Origin: Streptomyces flaveus
GTDB lineage: Bacteria > Actinomycetota > Actinomycetes > Streptomycetales > Streptomycetaceae
DNA length: 64,000 bases
Direction of reading: 5' to 3'
NCBI RefSeq assembly: GCF_014647675.1
Contig: NZ_BMPQ01000033.1
Location: 35,146-99,145 of the forward strand
The notes beneath the pieces are model-generated. The model worked only from the letters and a program-made list of their open reading frames with translations. It was not told the DNA's origin and searched no databases. A program made the translations under genes and the position numbers. Below, in pieces: positions 14,193 to 22,900 of this stretch (position 1 is its first letter; each line of letters opens with the position of its first letter).

Positions 14193-15179
14193 ATGACCGA
14201 CGCGATCGTCGTCGAGGGCGTACGGAAGAGATACGGGGACAAGGCGGCCCTGAACGGGCTGGATCTGGCGGTGCGGAGCGGCACCGTGCACGGTCTGCTC
14301 GGGCCGAACGGCGCCGGCAAGACCACCGCGGTACGCGTGCTGACCACGCTGCTGCGGCCGGACGAGGGGCGCGCGGAGGTCGCCGGGTACGACGTCGTGC
14401 GGGAGGCCGGCCGGGTGCGGCGACGCATCGGCCTGCTCGGCCAGCACGCCGCGCTCGACGAGGAACTCGGCGGACGGCAGAACCTGGAGATGTTCGGGCG
14501 CCTCTACCACCTGGGCGCCCGCCACGCGCGCGTGCGGGCCGACGAGCTCCTGGAGCGCTTCGGTCTCGCGGACACGGGCCGCAAGGCGGTGAAGCAGTAC
14601 AGCGGCGGCATGCGGCGCCGACTGGACCTCGCAGCCTCCCTCATCACCGAGCCGGAGGTGCTCTTCCTGGACGAACCGACCACAGGGCTCGACCCGCGTG
14701 GCCGCGCCGAGGTGTGGGGCGCGGTGCGCTCCCTGGTCGGCGGCGGCACGACCGTACTGCTCACCACGCAGTACCTGGAAGAGGCCGACCAGCTCGCCGA
14801 CCACATCTCGGTCGTCGACCGGGGCCGGGTCATCGCGGACGGCACGGCGGACGAACTGAAGACGAAGACGGGCGGCGACCGGATCGACGTGGTCCTGCGG
14901 GACGGCGGCCAACTGGGTGCCGCCGTAGCCCTGTTGCCGTTCGACAAGGACGACATCTCCGTGGACGCCGACCGCCGCCTCCTCAGCGCCCCGGTCACCG
15001 ACCGCATGGCGGCGCTCGCCGGGGCCGTACGCGCCCTGGAGGAGGCCGGGATCGAGGCGGAGGACATCGCCCTGCGGCGGCCGACGCTGGACGAGGTGTT
15101 CCTGCACCTCACGGGAGGCGACCCCACGGGATCCACAGGAGACGACCACCGCGATCACGCTGTGAAGGAGGCCGTGTGA
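14193..15179 (+). CDS. ABC transporter ATP-binding protein (DrrA-like)
   Basis: A 328-residue ATPase of the daunorubicin-resistance (DrrA/CcmA) type. Walker A is GPNGAGKTT, the signature is YSGGMRRRLDLA, Walker B is VLFLDEPTTGLDPRG, and the switch histidine is replaced in LLTTQYLEEADQLAD, as usual for the DrrA group (Q-Y in place of H). The C-terminal 100 residues are the typical DrrA tail ending with LRRPTLDEVFLHLTG. The permease start overlaps its stop (GTGA). The pair should export a drug or toxic metabolite. Confidence 0.9.
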   Translation: MTDAIVVEGVRKRYGDKAALNGLDLAVRSGTVHGLLGPNGAGKTTAVRVLTTLLRPDEGRAEVAGYDVVREAGRVRRRIGLLGQHAALDEELGGRQNLEMFGRLYHLGARHARVRADELLERFGLADTGRKAVKQYSGGMRRRLDLAASLITEPEVLFLDEPTTGLDPRGRAEVWGAVRSLVGGGTTVLLTTQYLEEADQLADHISVVDRGRVIADGTADELKTKTGGDRIDVVLRDGGQLGAAVALLPFDKDDISVDADRRLLSAPVTDRMAALAGAVRALEEAGIEAEDIALRRPTLDEVFLHLTGGDPTGSTGDDHRDHAVKEAV

Positions 15180-15994
15180 GTACGACGTACGAAGAGAGCC
15201 GCGTGGCGACGTACGAGACGAGCCATGACGGTGGGTGGGCGTACGTCCTCACCGACTGCTGGACCATGACCCGGCGCGAACTCGCCCACTGGGCGCGGCA
15301 GCCGGTGCAGATGGTCGTCGGGCTCGTGTTCCCCGTGATGCTGCTGGTGATGTTCGGCTATCTGGTCGGCGGCGGACGGGGCGTCGAGGGCGACTACATC
15401 GACTTCCTGGTGCCCGGGATGCTGGCGCTGACCATGGCCTTCGGTCTGGAGGCCACGATGATCGCCGTCACCCAGGACCTCAACAAGGGGGTGATCGACC
15501 GCTTCCGGTCGATGCCGATGACCAATGGGGCGGTCCTGGTGGGTCGTTCGGCCGCCGACATGCTCCAGTCGGCGGTGGGTCTGGCCGTGCTGATCGGCGT
15601 CGCGTATGCGCTCGGCTGGCGGGCGCACGGCACGTTCGGGTCCTTCCTGGGGGCCGTGGGGCTGCTGCTGCTGTTCCGGTTCGCGATGCTGTGGATCGGC
15701 ATCCAGCTGGCGATGGTGGCCGGAAAGCCGGAGCTGGTACAGGCCGTGCAGATCCTGGTCTGGCCGGTCGGCTTCCTGTCCAACGCGTTCGCGGTCCCGA
15801 AGTCCATGCCGGACTGGCTGGGCACGGTGGTCGAGTGGAACCCGATGTCACACACGGCAACAGCGGTACGGGACCTGCTCGGCAGCCCCGGCGGCGAGCC
15901 CGGCCACGTCTGGGCGGCGATCATCTGGCCGCTCGCCCTGCTGACGGTCTTCTTCCCGCTGGCGGTGCGGAGGTTCGGGGCGCTGAGCAAGTAG
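15176..15994 (+). CDS. ABC-2 type permease (DrrB-like)
   Basis: A 272-residue ABC-2 permease with about six membrane segments, for example MVVGLVFPVMLLVMFGYLV and VGLAVLIGVAYALGW. The conserved loop VTQDLNKGVIDRFRSMPMT and the final WNPMSHTATAVRDLLGSPGG are family hallmarks. The GTG start overlaps the ATPase stop, so the two subunits are translated together. It partners the DrrA-like ATPase. Confidence 0.9.
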   Translation: MSTTYEESRVATYETSHDGGWAYVLTDCWTMTRRELAHWARQPVQMVVGLVFPVMLLVMFGYLVGGGRGVEGDYIDFLVPGMLALTMAFGLEATMIAVTQDLNKGVIDRFRSMPMTNGAVLVGRSAADMLQSAVGLAVLIGVAYALGWRAHGTFGSFLGAVGLLLLFRFAMLWIGIQLAMVAGKPELVQAVQILVWPVGFLSNAFAVPKSMPDWLGTVVEWNPMSHTATAVRDLLGSPGGEPGHVWAAIIWPLALLTVFFPLAVRRFGALSK

Positions 15995-16001
15995 CCGCGG
16001 C

Positions 16002-17408
16002 TCAGTGATGGAACCCGGTCGCCGCCTCCGTGTCGTGCGTCAGCGGATTCGGCTGGCGGCGAAGCTCGGGCAGCAGGCGCCCCAGGTCCTCGATGAACAG
16101 TTCGGCGAGGTCGGACGAGAAGCCGTTGCGGCACACGACGCGCAGCGCGGAGAGGTCCTCGCGGTTCGCCGGGAAGGTGTACGCGGGGACGAGCCAGCCT
16201 CGCTCGCGCATCCTCCGGGACACGTCGAAGACGTCGTACGCCGTCACATCGGTTGCTGTCGTGAAGGCGAAGACCGGCAACTGGTCGCCACGAGTGAGGA
16301 GTCGGAAGTCTCCCAGCCCCTCGACGCGGTCGGCGAGCCCCATGGCCACGTCCCGCGTCGCCTGCTGGACCGCCCGGAAGCCCTCGCGGCCCAGCCGCAG
16401 GAACGTGTAGTACTGCGCGACGACCTGGGCGCCCGGCCGGGAGAAGTTGAGTGCGAAGGTGGGCATGTCGCCGCCGAGGTAGTTCACCCTGAAGACCAGT
16501 TCCTCGGGCAGCTCGGCGGCGGACCGCCACAGGGCCCAGCCGACACCGGGGTACACGAGCCCGTACTTGTGCCCCGAGGTGTTGATGGAGGCCACGCGCG
16601 GCAGCCGGAAGTCCCAGAGCAGGTCCGCGTCGAGGAAGGGAGCGACCATCGCTCCGGACGCCCCGTCGACATGGACGGGAATGTCGAGACCTGTTCGCTC
16701 CTGCAACTCGTCCAGGGCGGTGCAGAGTTCGGCGATCGGCTCGTACGACCCGTCGAAGGTGGACCCCAGGATGCCGACGACACCGATGGTGTTCTCGTCG
16801 CACAACTCGGCAGCCGCCTGCGGATCGAGGTGGAACCGGTCGCCCTCCATGGGCACTTGGCGCGCCTCGACCTCCCAGAAGGTGCAGAACTTCTCCCAGC
16901 AGACCTGGACGTTGACGCCCATGACGAGGTTCGGGCGAGCTCCGGGATACCGGTCGGCATTCTTCTTGGCCCAGCGGCGCTTGAGCGCCATGCCCGCGAG
17001 CATGCATGCCTCGCTCGACCCGGTCGTCGAGCAGCCCACGGCGGCGGACGGATCCGGCGCGTTCCACAGGTCGGCGAGCATCGCCACGCACCGCCGCTCC
17101 AGCTCTGCCGTTCGCGGATACTCGTCCTTGTCGATCATGTTCTTGTCCCGGCACTCCGCCATCAGCACGTCGGCCTGCGGTTCCATCCAGGTGGTGACGA
17201 AGGTGGCGAGGTTGAGGCGAGAGTTCCCGTCCAGCATCAGCTCGTCGTGGACGAGCTGATAGGCCGTGGCCGGTGGCAGCGGCCCGTCCGGCAGCCGGTG
17301 CTGGGGTGGAGCCTCGGTCATGCCTCCGACCGGATTGGCCTCGCCGTAGAAGGGGTTGGCGGCCCGGGGGCGCTCGTCGGGCTTCTCGGGGCCAGTGTGG
17401 AGCGGCAT
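16002..17408 (-). CDS. gadB: Glutamate decarboxylase
   Basis: A 468-residue PLP-dependent group II decarboxylase of full length. It converts glutamate to GABA with proton consumption. Motifs: GCSTTGSSEACMLAG near residue 125 (phosphate binding), VHVDGASGAMVAPF with the aspartate that contacts the PLP ring, and INTSGHKYGLVYPG with the PLP lysine K281. The C-terminus lacks the acid-sensing tail characteristic of enterobacterial GadB. It converges with the ABC permease, only seven bases apart, and diverges from the DedA gene across 240 bp in which I see no convincing riboswitch. Confidence 0.92.
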   Translation of the reverse strand: MPLHTGPEKPDERPRAANPFYGEANPVGGMTEAPPQHRLPDGPLPPATAYQLVHDELMLDGNSRLNLATFVTTWMEPQADVLMAECRDKNMIDKDEYPRTAELERRCVAMLADLWNAPDPSAAVGCSTTGSSEACMLAGMALKRRWAKKNADRYPGARPNLVMGVNVQVCWEKFCTFWEVEARQVPMEGDRFHLDPQAAAELCDENTIGVVGILGSTFDGSYEPIAELCTALDELQERTGLDIPVHVDGASGAMVAPFLDADLLWDFRLPRVASINTSGHKYGLVYPGVGWALWRSAAELPEELVFRVNYLGGDMPTFALNFSRPGAQVVAQYYTFLRLGREGFRAVQQATRDVAMGLADRVEGLGDFRLLTRGDQLPVFAFTTATDVTAYDVFDVSRRMRERGWLVPAYTFPANREDLSALRVVCRNGFSSDLAELFIEDLGRLLPELRRQPNPLTHDTEAATGFHH

Positions 17409-17648
17409 GGTGCCTCCGGTCGGTCAGGTCGGGCTTCCATGATGGATCACAGGGGTGTCATAACCGGGTAAAGGTTGCATAGCGACTGGAGGTGATGAGT
17501 TACTCACAGGGTGGCTCTCATCGGTGTACAGGGGGCGCACAAGGAGGCCATGGAACCTGGAGGCGTCACTCGGCGTTGATAGCTTTGGTTGTCCGAAGCA
17601 GAAAAGACGATCGTCTGCGCCTCACTTCACCCTCAGGAGCCCGGAACC

Positions 17649-18614
17649 ATGACGCTTGCCCTTGGACCAAGCTGGTTGGATCCGGACTACCTGCTCGACA
17701 CATTCGGCATCTGGGGACTGCTGGTCATCGTCTTCGCCGAGTCCGGCCTGCTCATCGGCTTCTTCCTGCCGGGTGACTCGCTGCTGTTCACGGCGGGGCT
17801 GCTGATCGCCGAGGGCACGCTGGACTTCCCGCTGTGGGCGGCCGTCATCCTGATCTGTATCGCCGCGATCCTCGGCGACCAGGCGGGCTACATGTTCGGC
17901 AAGAAAGTGGGGCCCGCGCTGTTCAAGCGCCCGGACTCCCGCCTCTTCAAACAGGAGAACGTGGTCAAGGCCCACGACTTCTTCGAGAAGTACGGGCCCA
18001 AGTCCCTTGTGCTGGCCCGCTTCGTGCCCATCGTGCGGACGTTCACGCCGATCATCGCGGGCGTCAGCGGCATGCGGTACCGCTCGTTCCTCACGTTCAA
18101 CATCCTCGGCGGCATCCTCTGGGGCGCGGGCGTCACGCTGCTCGGCCATTGGCTGGGCCAGATCGACTTCGTGAAGAAGAACATCGAGGCGATCCTCATC
18201 CTGATCGTCTTCCTCTCCGTGCTGCCGATCATCATCGAGATCCTGAAAGCCCGCGGCAAGTCGAAGAAGAGCCCGCAACAGGCTCCGGAGGCACCGCCCG
18301 CCATGGACGACGCGACGACCCAGCTGCGCGCCGTGCCACCGGCCCACCAGGACCAGACGTACGGCCACCAGGGCCAGGACCAGGGCGCATACGGCCACCA
18401 GGGCCGCCAGGACCAGGGATACGGCCACCAGGGCGGCCAGGGCTACCCGCAGCAGCAACCGCAACAGCAGCCCCCGTACGGCTCGGACCAGGGTTACGGA
18501 CAGCAGCAGGGCCAGCCGCCCTACGCCGCCCAGTACCCGCAGGGCCAGCAATACCCGCAGGGCGGCCAGGGCGGCTACCCGTACGGCCAGGGCCAGGACT
18601 ACCCGCAAGGCTGA
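17649..18614 (+). CDS. DedA family membrane protein with a Gln/Gly/Tyr-rich tail
   Basis: A 321-residue protein. Residues 1-215 are a DedA/VTT domain (GLLIGFFLPGDSLLFTAGLL, the re-entrant loop ARFVPIVRTFTPIIAGVSGM, and GHWLG). DedA proteins act as flippases for C55-P or phosphatidylethanolamine in several bacteria. Residues 240-321 are cytoplasmic and low-complexity, with repeats of YGHQG, QDQG, PQGQQ and GGQG, unlike the usual short DedA end. ATG 17649 follows AGGAG. It is divergent from the glutamate decarboxylase gene and followed by a dispersed repeat. Confidence 0.88.
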   Translation: MTLALGPSWLDPDYLLDTFGIWGLLVIVFAESGLLIGFFLPGDSLLFTAGLLIAEGTLDFPLWAAVILICIAAILGDQAGYMFGKKVGPALFKRPDSRLFKQENVVKAHDFFEKYGPKSLVLARFVPIVRTFTPIIAGVSGMRYRSFLTFNILGGILWGAGVTLLGHWLGQIDFVKKNIEAILILIVFLSVLPIIIEILKARGKSKKSPQQAPEAPPAMDDATTQLRAVPPAHQDQTYGHQGQDQGAYGHQGRQDQGYGHQGGQGYPQQQPQQQPPYGSDQGYGQQQGQPPYAAQYPQGQQYPQGGQGGYPYGQGQDYPQG

Positions 18615-18660
18615 GCGGGCCTGGGCAGTCCCGCGACCCCGAGGGGGCCGGAGGCCCCCA

Positions 18661-18706
18661 AGGGGCGCGGGGAACGGCGCGACCAGCCACAAACAACCCG
18701 CAGCCG
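18661..18706 (+). repeat. Dispersed intergenic repeat, copy 1
   Basis: Core words GGGGCGCGGGGAAC, GCGCGACCAGCCACAA and CCCGCAGCC. The same words recur at 22760-22829, 28951-29015 (inverted), about 49161-49206 (inverted) and 49291-49360, always just after a stop codon. This is a family of repeats familiar from Streptomyces intergenic DNA; here it separates convergent genes. Confidence 0.65.
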
Positions 18707-18741
18707 CCAGCGAACCAGTAGCCCCGAGCTATAAGGCGCCC

Positions 18742-20379
18742 TCAGAAACCACGTGTCCGCTTGGCCGCACGCCGCCCCTCCGTCGAAACCCCCGGCAGCC
18801 GCATGAACAGCCGGGAGATCTCCGAGCCGAGGTTCACACCGATCGCGATGGCCATCGCGAGAGCGGCGGCCTTGGACAGGTTGACAAGGCCGGCGTCGAC
18901 GTCGTTCTGGGCGATGGACAGCAGCCCGAAGTACGTCGCCGAACCGGGCAGCAGCGGCCCGATCGCCGCCGTCGTGTACGGCAGGGCGGAGGCGAACCGG
19001 AAGCGGGACAGCAACTGTCCGAACAGGCCCACCACGCCCGCCGCGACAGCCGTGGAGGCGACCGGCGAGAGCCCGCCCGGGTAGTGCATCGCGCCGTACA
19101 CCGACCAGGCCACCCCACCGTTGAGGGTCACCATCAGGACGGTGGATCGTTCCTGCTGGAGCAGTACGGCGAAGGCCAGCGCCAGCAGCATCGAGGCGAC
19201 GATCGCCACCACGGGCTGCTGGGAGCTGCTCACGGCGATATCCGGATCCAGCTCCGCGCCCAGCTTCACTCCGAAGTACAGCGCCAGCAGAACCCCGGTG
19301 ACGATGCCCACGTAGAAGTACATGACCTCCAGCAGGCGCGCGGCGGCGGTGATGTAGAAGCCGGTCAGCCCGTCCTGGACGCCCGCGACCAGCGCCCGCC
19401 CGGGCAGCAGCGCGAAGAGCCCACCGGTGACCACCGCGGACGACGCCACGTCGACGTTCGCCAGTGTCAGCGCGATGCCGATCGCGGCCGGAGGCATCGC
19501 GGCCACCGTGAACTGGTAGAACTCGGGCAGCCCGCGCCCCGCGCACAGCCACGCCAGCCGGTCGCCGAGCATCGCGCCGAGCGCGGCGGCGACGAACACG
19601 ATGGCGTCACCGCCGACGAGCACGGAGGCCGCGCCCGCGAGCAGCCCGGCGGCACCGGTCAGTACCCAGCCGGGATAGGGGTGCCGGTTGCGTCGTATCT
19701 CCGCGAGCCGCCGGTAGGCCTCCTCCAGGGAGACCTCGGTCTCGTCGTCACTGATGTCGTCGACGAGGCGGTACACGGCCGCGAGCCGCGTGTAGTCGGT
19801 GGCCCGGCGGCGTACCGTCCGCGAGGCCGTGATCGGGTCGTCCACCAGGGACGGCTGGTACGACATGGACAGCAAGGTGAAGGTGACGTTCGGCTCACAG
19901 CGGTCCAGGCCGTACGAACGGCAGACGGCGAGCATCGCCGCCTCCACGTCCTCGGCGCCCTCGCCGCCCGCGAGCAGCAGTTCGCCGATACGCAGCGTCA
20001 GGTCGAGCACCCGCGGGACGGCCGGGCCGTCGTCCTCCTCCGTGCGCTGGGCGGGCTCGGCGACGGGCCGGTCGGACACCGGCATACGCAGCATCGTGCG
20101 CATTCGGTCCTGCCAGGGCACCTCCTTGGTCAGCCTGACCACGGGGATGCCGGTCGGCGGGGTGAAGGCGGGGGCCCGGTACGTACGCGGGGCGTTGAAC
20201 GCCGAGCCCTCCCGCTCGGCGGACGGCGGCTCGGGCGGCGCGAGCCCTTCAGGGATCGCGAACTCCGACGTCGTATGCGACTCGTCCTCGAACGCCGCTG
20301 CCACCCCGCTCGGCGGCGCGAACGCGCTCCTCGCCTCGTCCGACTGCGGCTTACGGTCCTCCGCGTCCGGCTCAGCCAC
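18742..20379 (-). CDS. ThrE-family threonine/serine exporter
   Basis: A protein of about 545 residues with a long charged N-terminal extension (about 115 residues) and then the ThrE fold. The N-terminal conserved element is GELLLAGGEGAEDVEAAMLA, followed by LDRCEPNVTFTLLSMSY. About ten membrane helices follow (for example VLTGAAGLLAGAASVLVGG and IVTGVLLALYFGVKLG). Proteins of this family export threonine and serine or related small amino acids. GTG 20379 is a tentative start, since the frame stays open upstream and no ribosome site is well spaced. Confidence 0.82.
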   Translation of the reverse strand: MAEPDAEDRKPQSDEARSAFAPPSGVAAAFEDESHTTSEFAIPEGLAPPEPPSAEREGSAFNAPRTYRAPAFTPPTGIPVVRLTKEVPWQDRMRTMLRMPVSDRPVAEPAQRTEEDDGPAVPRVLDLTLRIGELLLAGGEGAEDVEAAMLAVCRSYGLDRCEPNVTFTLLSMSYQPSLVDDPITASRTVRRRATDYTRLAAVYRLVDDISDDETEVSLEEAYRRLAEIRRNRHPYPGWVLTGAAGLLAGAASVLVGGDAIVFVAAALGAMLGDRLAWLCAGRGLPEFYQFTVAAMPPAAIGIALTLANVDVASSAVVTGGLFALLPGRALVAGVQDGLTGFYITAAARLLEVMYFYVGIVTGVLLALYFGVKLGAELDPDIAVSSSQQPVVAIVASMLLALAFAVLLQQERSTVLMVTLNGGVAWSVYGAMHYPGGLSPVASTAVAAGVVGLFGQLLSRFRFASALPYTTAAIGPLLPGSATYFGLLSIAQNDVDAGLVNLSKAAALAMAIAIGVNLGSEISRLFMRLPGVSTEGRRAAKRTRGF

Positions 20380-20489
20380 CAGCTCCCGCCCCACTTCTCC
20401 TACGTCCGTTCCCGTACGTGCTCCCCCGTACGCCGTATCTCGGATGTACGCCTCTGCGCAAGAACGCCTCAGCGCAAGAACACACGAAC

Positions 20490-20520
20490 GGGCCGCGTCA
20501 CCCATCGGGTCACGCGGCCC
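20490..20520 (-). terminator. Terminator of ppa
   Basis: Fourteen-base arms GGGCCGCGTCACCC and GGGTCACGCGGCCC, one mismatch, three-base loop, 20 bases beyond the ppa stop on the minus strand. Confidence 0.7.
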
Positions 20521-20539
20521 GCCGGTCGATCATTCGGCC

Positions 20540-21031
20540 TCAGTGGCCGCCGGTCTCCTTGAAGCGCTTGTAGGAGCGCTCGATCTCGGCCTCGGCGTCC
20601 GTGCGGCCCACCCAGTTGGCGCCCTCGACGGACTTGCCGGGCTCCAGGTCCTTGTAGACCTCGAAGAAGTGCTGGATCTCCAGACGGTCGAACTCCGACA
20701 CATGGTGGATGTCCCGCAGGTGCTCCACGCGCGGGTCGTGCGCCGGGACGCACAGCAGCTTGTCGTCGCCGCCGGCCTCGTCCGTCATGCGGAACATGCC
20801 GATCGTGCGGCACTGGATGAGGCAGCCGGGGAAGGTCGGCTCGTCCAGGATGACGAGGGCGTCCAGCGGGTCGCCGTCCTCGCCGAGGGTGTTCTCGACG
20901 AAGCCGTAGTCGGCCGGGTAGCTGGTCGAGGTGAAGAGTCGACGGTCCAGGCGGATCCGACCGGTCTCGTGGTCCACCTCGTACTTGTTCCGCGAACCCT
21001 TCGGAATCTCGATCGTGACGTCGAACTCCAC
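20540..21031 (-). CDS. ppa: Inorganic pyrophosphatase
   Basis: A 163-residue family I pyrophosphatase, which hydrolyses PPi and pulls biosynthetic reactions forward. The active-site signature DGDPLDALVI is present, as are the early MEFDVTIEIPKGSRNKYEVD and the conserved DYGFVENTL. GTG 21031 was preferred over upstream ATGs because GGAGGAG lies just before it and the family starts here. It is divergent from the carboxypeptidase gene; transcription ends at the hairpin 20490-20520. Confidence 0.95.
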   Translation of the reverse strand: MEFDVTIEIPKGSRNKYEVDHETGRIRLDRRLFTSTSYPADYGFVENTLGEDGDPLDALVILDEPTFPGCLIQCRTIGMFRMTDEAGGDDKLLCVPAHDPRVEHLRDIHHVSEFDRLEIQHFFEVYKDLEPGKSVEGANWVGRTDAEAEIERSYKRFKETGGH

Positions 21032-21116
21032 CGGTGGCTCCTCCATGATCAACACATACGTCTGGTGGTTAAGTGTCCCTCACGCAGGTGTGTGATCGCG
21101 AAAGGGGTTGGTGTCC

Positions 21117-22709
21117 GTGCCGGAGCTGAAGGCTTGGCGGGCCGCGCGACCGCATGTGGAGCGGATCGCGCGAGCCGTGAGGCCGGGGCTCGTACGGGCC
21201 GTGGAAGCCGTCAGGCCGTGGCTCGTACGGTCCTTGGGGGCTGTGCGGCCGCGGATCGCGCGGCTGACCACCGTGCAGTTCACGGCGGGCGCCGCTCTCC
21301 TCGGCCTCGCACTGGCGGCCACCGTGGTGACCGCGGCCGGCCCTTGGGACTCCAGCGGTCAGCGTACGGCCGAGCGGGACTGGGCGGCATCGCGGGAGGG
21401 GGTAGGTGGCGCAGATCACGGCCCTGGATCCGGCCCTGAATCCGGTACGTCCGAGAAGGCGCCGCGCCCCGCACCCAGCGCCCCCTCCGTACTCGCCGGC
21501 CTCGGGCGCACGACCGGCACCGTTTCCTCGCCCACCGAGAAGGCCCTCGCCGATGTCCTCGGCCCACTGCTCGACGACCCCTCGCTGGGTTCGGAACGTA
21601 CGGCCGCGGTCGTCGACGTGGCCACCGGCAAGCGGCTGTACGGCAGGGCCGCGGGCGAGGCGCTGACGCCCGCCTCCACCACGAAGATCGCCACCGCCGT
21701 CGCGGCGCTCTCCGCGGCGGGCGCCGACCACCGCATCGCGACCCGCACGGTCCTCGATCCCGGCACCAAGAAACTCGTCCTCGTCGGCGGCGGCGACCCC
21801 ACGCTGACCGCCCGCGAGGAAACGAAGGGCAACGCCAGCCTGCGTACGCTCGCCGACGAGACCGCCCGGGCCCTCAAGGCCCGCAAGCTGGACGTGGTGA
21901 CGCTCTCGTACGACACCACGCTGTACGACGGCCCAGCGCTGCACCCCATCGGTCGCAACGTCAACCTCGCACCGGTCACCGCCCTGATGACCGACGAGGG
22001 ACGCCTCAACGACTCGTCCTCCGGCCCTGCGGACCGCAGCACGGACCCGGCGGCGGACGCGGCCCGGCAGTTCGCGGCCCTCCTGAACGACCGTGGCATC
22101 AAGACCAAGTCCCCCGGCCCCTCCAAGGCGACGGGCCGCGCGGAGCCTCTCGCGAAGGTCGAGTCCCCGCCCCTGTCCGCCCTGGTCGAGCGGATGCTGA
22201 CCAACAGCGACAACGACATCGCCGAGGCCCTGGCCCGCCAGACCGCACTCGCCTCCGGCGAACAGGCCAGCTTCGAAGGCGGCTCCACGGCGATCCGTAC
22301 GCAGCTGAAGAAGCTCGGACTGCCCATGGAAGGCGCCCGGTTCGCGGACGGCAGCGGCCTGGACCGAGCCGACCGACTCACCGCGGACCTGCTCACCGCC
22401 CTCCTGGCCAAGGCAGGCGCCCCCGACCACCCCGAACTCCGCCCCGCCCTGACCGGCCTCCCCGTAGCAGGCTTCACCGGAACCCTCCGCAACCGCTACA
22501 CGGACCAGCCCGGCACGGGAGTCGTACGAGCGAAGACAGGCACGCTGACGGGCGTACACACCCTGGCAGGCACGGTGGTGGACACAGAGGGCCGCCTACT
22601 GGCCTTCGCTTTCCTGACGTCTTCGGACCGCCCGGCGGATCCGGCAGCAACACAGAAGACGCTGGACGGCGCGGCGTCGGCGCTGGCGAACTGCGGCTGC
22701 GGCTCCTGA
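21117..22709 (+). CDS. dacB: D-alanyl-D-alanine carboxypeptidase/endopeptidase (PBP4, S13 family)
   Basis: A protein of about 530 residues. The N-terminal 50 residues contain three VRP-(G/W/R) repeats, then a membrane anchor (TAGAALLGLALAATVVTAAG) and a Pro/Ser-rich linker. The S13 catalytic domain shows all three motifs: S187-T-T-K190 in PASTTKIAT, S-D-N in TNSDNDIAEALAR, and K-T-G in VRAKTGTLTGVHT. It trims or cleaves peptidoglycan peptides outside the cell. GTG 21117 is used because an AAAGGGG site is well spaced; TTG 21108 is an alternative. The C-terminus ends in CGCGS. Confidence 0.9.
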   Translation: MPELKAWRAARPHVERIARAVRPGLVRAVEAVRPWLVRSLGAVRPRIARLTTVQFTAGAALLGLALAATVVTAAGPWDSSGQRTAERDWAASREGVGGADHGPGSGPESGTSEKAPRPAPSAPSVLAGLGRTTGTVSSPTEKALADVLGPLLDDPSLGSERTAAVVDVATGKRLYGRAAGEALTPASTTKIATAVAALSAAGADHRIATRTVLDPGTKKLVLVGGGDPTLTAREETKGNASLRTLADETARALKARKLDVVTLSYDTTLYDGPALHPIGRNVNLAPVTALMTDEGRLNDSSSGPADRSTDPAADAARQFAALLNDRGIKTKSPGPSKATGRAEPLAKVESPPLSALVERMLTNSDNDIAEALARQTALASGEQASFEGGSTAIRTQLKKLGLPMEGARFADGSGLDRADRLTADLLTALLAKAGAPDHPELRPALTGLPVAGFTGTLRNRYTDQPGTGVVRAKTGTLTGVHTLAGTVVDTEGRLLAFAFLTSSDRPADPAATQKTLDGAASALANCGCGS

Positions 22710-22759
22710 GGAGGCGGCTGTGGCTGCGCTTTTGAAAGGGGGCCGCAGGCCCTCCTTTC

Positions 22760-22829
22760 AGGGGCGCGGGGCTGTGACATATGCGGCTCCGCCGCGTGGG
22801 CGCGCTCAGCCACAACGCACCCGCAGCCG
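22760..22829 (+). repeat. Dispersed intergenic repeat, copy 2
   Basis: Begins GGGGCGCGGGGCTGTG and continues through TGCGGCTCCGCCGCGTGG to CAGCCACAACG and CCCGCAGCC. It is almost the same as the copy at 49291-49360 and lies 51 bases after the dacB stop, before the metalloprotease promoter. Confidence 0.65.
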
Positions 22830-22900
22830 AGCTACAACCAAGAACCCCCACGAACCCCACACCCTGCACCCAGCGGCAGCGCTCACGTACGGTTGAGGGC

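Noticed and set aside
17409..17648. Possible riboswitch or BldD site between gadB and dedA (GTGA-N8-TCAC, hairpins)
   Set aside because: The element is short and does not match a riboswitch consensus I can verify; GTGA-N8-TCAC alone is too common.
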